Below, piece after piece: positions 62,162 through 64,000 of a stretch of DNA of 64,000 bases (positions are counted from its first letter, which is position 1; each line of letters opens with the position of its first letter). Made by a program: the position numbers and the translations under genes. The DNA is from Hydrogenophaga sp. GTDB taxonomy: Bacteria > Pseudomonadota > Gammaproteobacteria > Burkholderiales > Burkholderiaceae_C. The DNA is taken from contig NZ_JAUSCF010000031.1 of NCBI RefSeq assembly GCF_030651625.1, positions 248,001-312,000 on the forward strand, read 5' to 3'. The notes under the pieces were generated by a model. That model saw nothing but the letters and a program-made list of their open reading frames with translations, did not search any database and was not told the DNA's origin.

Positions 62162-62494
62162 ATGCGTTGGTTTAAACCTGGATTGCGGCACAGCATTTCT
62201 GCGTTCCTGGGCACCGAGGTTCGACGCGACTCGCCAGAAGCGCTCGAGCCTGTGCGAAAGGCCATGCTGGCTGCGCTGGGCGAAGAAGGCGCAATGATCA
62301 ACCCCCAGCTCTCTCGCCGTTTGCAGTACATGCCGGACGCCAACGCGTTGTGGTTCGCGCGGTCGGAAATGGTGGCTGTCCTCAGCCGAATACACGGTGA
62401 GGCCAAAGCGGTCGATATCGTGCAGGAACTGTCTCCGTCTTTCCGCGGGCTGCTGCCCAGAAGTCTCATGGACTCAGGCAGATTGCGCCGCTGA
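62162..62494 (+). CDS. Small conserved-looking protein of unknown function
   Basis: This 110-residue basic soluble protein begins MRWFKPGLRHSISAFLGTEVRR. It has a helical C-terminal half (WFARSEMVAVLSRIHGEAKAVDIVQELS). GAGGAG lies 7 bases before the ATG, supporting translation. No family is recognised. It converges on the LD-carboxypeptidase gene, 29 bp away. Confidence 0.65.
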   Translation: MRWFKPGLRHSISAFLGTEVRRDSPEALEPVRKAMLAALGEEGAMINPQLSRRLQYMPDANALWFARSEMVAVLSRIHGEAKAVDIVQELSPSFRGLLPRSLMDSGRLRR

Positions 62495-62523
62495 GCGCAC
62501 CGCAACGCGCCCCTCCGTCATCT

Positions 62524-63465
62524 TCACCCCCAAAAAACCAGCGCTTCGCGTTCCTGCACCAGCAGTTCCACCTGGCGTCCTACGGGCAGCACCACCTTCG
62601 TTGGCACATGTCCATACGGCAATCCGGTCAACACCGGTGTACGCAGCCGGCTCCTCAACCAGTCCACCACGGTCTGAAGCTTGAAACCCTTGTCATGGGG
62701 GCTGGATTGGTAGCGATTGAACGCACCCAGCAACACCGCCTTCTGTTCACCCAGAATACCCGCATGAAGCAGCTGGGTCAGTTGACGCTCAATGCGGTAC
62801 GGGTGTTCATTCACGTCTTCAAGGAACAGCACCCCGCCTTTGATGCGAGGCAGCCAGGGTGTCCCGACCAGTGAGCACAAGACCGTGAGGTTGCCGCCCC
62901 AGATCGTTGCATGGCGGATGTGCAGCGAAGGCCCGCCATCCTTCACGGCGAGGGATGTGGAGGTCATGGCCGTCAGGTCCGACTTGGGCAAGCGCCATCC
63001 CGTGCCTTCACCCTGCCCGCACACCAGATCGTCGAAACAGGCCTCCATGATGTCGTCGGGCAGGCCTTCTGTGCCGAAGTCCTCAGCCAGCGCCGGGCCA
63101 GCCCACGTTGTCGTACCGGTCTTGGCGAGGACCGCGCACTGAAGTGCTGTGAAATCGCTCATCCCCACGAAATGCGTGCCGGATTCAACCGCTTTGGCGA
63201 TGGCTTTGAACGGAAGGTCCGGAAGGATTCGGGTGAGGCCATAGCCACCGCGTGAAATGAGCGCAACCTGTGCGCCACTGGCTGCAGCTCGACCGATGGC
63301 TGCCAGCCGGGTGACATCGTCGCCTGCAAACCGCATGTGCGAAGAAAGGGCCGCCTCGTCGATTTCCACCTCATGACCAAGGTGCTTCAGACGCGCAACG
63401 CCCCGCCGAAAAGCCGCCTTGTCGCGCACGGCACTGGAGGGTGAGTAGATGTAGATATGACTCAT
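62524..63465 (-). CDS. ldcA: Muramoyltetrapeptide LD-carboxypeptidase (LdcA, peptidase S66)
   Basis: This 313-residue cytoplasmic serine peptidase removes the terminal D-Ala from recycled tetrapeptides. The nucleophile loop is GMSDFTALQ, with the oxyanion-type ISRGGYGLTRILP before it. The Glu and His of the triad are in FLEDVNEHPYRIER and LPYGHVPTKVVLPVG. The start at 63465 (MSHIYIYSPSSAV) is the family start. Together with the NamZ-like enzyme it points to peptidoglycan recycling. Confidence 0.93.
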   Translation of the reverse strand: MSHIYIYSPSSAVRDKAAFRRGVARLKHLGHEVEIDEAALSSHMRFAGDDVTRLAAIGRAAASGAQVALISRGGYGLTRILPDLPFKAIAKAVESGTHFVGMSDFTALQCAVLAKTGTTTWAGPALAEDFGTEGLPDDIMEACFDDLVCGQGEGTGWRLPKSDLTAMTSTSLAVKDGGPSLHIRHATIWGGNLTVLCSLVGTPWLPRIKGGVLFLEDVNEHPYRIERQLTQLLHAGILGEQKAVLLGAFNRYQSSPHDKGFKLQTVVDWLRSRLRTPVLTGLPYGHVPTKVVLPVGRQVELLVQEREALVFWG

Positions 63466-63502
63466 GAAGACGGTGTCTCTGACAGAGTGAAGGGTGGCAC
63501 GA

Positions 63503-64000
63503 TCATCGCCCAAATACCCGGCAAGCTGCTGCAGCGATTCTCTCGCCCTCCTCCGGCACGAAATGCCCCACTTCCGGCAGAAGCACGGGCTCCGGGCATC
63601 CCTTGATGAGCTTTTGCAACTGGCGCATGACGGGCTCGCCCAAGACAGGGTCAAGCTGGCCGATGGCCATCATGCTGTGCCCCTGCCATTGGCGCTGCCA
63701 GAACTCGCGCGCAAGGCGTGAGACGGCTGCGCCATCGTCGTCAACCTGCTCAGGCACCATCGCAGGAAAAGCGCGCAGGGCAGCACGGTGTCCCCGGTCG
63801 GCAAAGGGCGCGTCGTACGCCGCACATTCTTGGGGCGACATGCGAGGGTTGCCGCGTGCGAACAACCGACTCACGCTGAAATCCGGCTGTTTTCTGCACA
63901 TTTCCCGCCAAGCCACAAAACCATTGCTCAATGGCTGGTCGCCTGTAGCCAGCGTGGTGTTCATGACCAGCAATCCCTGATAGCGATGAGGGGACGCCAT
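63503..64000 (-). CDS. Haloalkane-dehalogenase-like alpha/beta hydrolase (5' partial)
   Basis: Only the C-terminal 165 residues are in the window. The blocks SNGFVAWREMC, ECAAYDAPFADRGHRAALRAFPAMVP and the catalytic-histidine region LLPEVGHFVPEEG match the haloalkane dehalogenase/DhmA group, whose cap domain and AAYDAPFP motif are distinctive. The nucleophile Asp lies outside the window, so activity cannot be judged. It is on the same strand as ldcA, 37 bp upstream, and may share its transcript. Confidence 0.8.
   Translation of the reverse strand: MASPHRYQGLLVMNTTLATGDQPLSNGFVAWREMCRKQPDFSVSRLFARGNPRMSPQECAAYDAPFADRGHRAALRAFPAMVPEQVDDDGAAVSRLAREFWQRQWQGHSMMAIGQLDPVLGEPVMRQLQKLIKGCPEPVLLPEVGHFVPEEGERIAAAACRVFGR

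Noticed and set aside
1..64000. tRNA, rRNA, CRISPR array, insertion sequence or prophage genes
   Set aside because: None could be recognised. No regularly spaced direct repeats, transposase or integrase motifs, or tRNA-like cloverleaf sequences were seen by eye.

Overview
The window looks like chromosomal DNA of a GC-rich betaproteobacterium, most likely Burkholderiales/Comamonadaceae (Hydrogenophaga- or Acidovorax-like). This is inferred from gene content and order only: ygfZ | mltG-tmk-holB-pilZ-tatD, trxA-rho-rpmE2, the addB-addA pair, glmM and a large phosphate block, and tct transport genes. I found no tRNA, rRNA, CRISPR array or insertion sequence.

Layout. 1-4.3 kb: the end of a type IV secretion/conjugation locus, with a VirD4/TraG coupling protein (5' end outside the window), a membrane-anchored Sel1-like protein and a 579-residue protein whose C-terminus resembles a VirD4 recruitment domain. 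4.4-10.2 kb: glmM, an acetyltransferase, a NamZ-type muramidase, a DOMON-like protein, a lipoprotein and an ATP-grasp-like protein. 10.3-28.9 kb: a phosphate-stress neighbourhood. It holds olsB plus a PlcP/LpxH-type phosphoesterase behind a four-unit Pho box and an 18-codon arginine-rich leader ORF; ppk-sixA behind a Pho box; a two-gene phosphorelay with a degenerate cyclase domain; ppx; and pstS-pstC-pstA-pstB-phoU-phoB-phoR behind a Pho box. 29-33.4 kb: a GT39-like membrane protein, rpmE2, rho and trxA. 33.5-41.1 kb: addB-addA and a flavoprotein, tightly coupled. 41.2-48.1 kb: an LLM oxidoreductase, iron alcohol dehydrogenase, HSL-type hydrolase, DUF922 protease-like protein, thioesterase-GNAT fusion, NRDE protein and ygfZ. 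48.2-53.0 kb: mltG-tmk-holB-pilZ-tatD and an ankyrin protein. 53.2-59.9 kb: tctB-tctA without tctC, then a polar amino-acid ABC operon with an embedded aspartoacylase-family enzyme. 60-64 kb: an EF-hand protein, a cyclase-FHA protein with a CRP-like palindrome at its start, a small unknown protein, an LD-carboxypeptidase and a truncated haloalkane-dehalogenase-like hydrolase.

How parts work together. PhoR-PhoB and Pst-PhoU sense and import phosphate, and Ppk and Ppx make and degrade polyphosphate. OlsB and the phosphoesterase would replace phospholipids with phosphorus-free lipids. The Pho-box-like repeats in front of olsB, ppk and pstS suggest one regulon packed into about 18 kb. NamZ, LdcA, MltG and GlmM all act on peptidoglycan or its precursors but are scattered.

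Three convergent gene pairs are separated by palindromic repeats (15.1, 29.0 and 46.0-46.3 kb). The most interesting signals are the olsB leader with its four-unit Pho box, the candidate secretion substrate beside VirD4, the cyclase-FHA gene with its CRP-type site, the dead-cyclase response regulator, and the nested palindromes.
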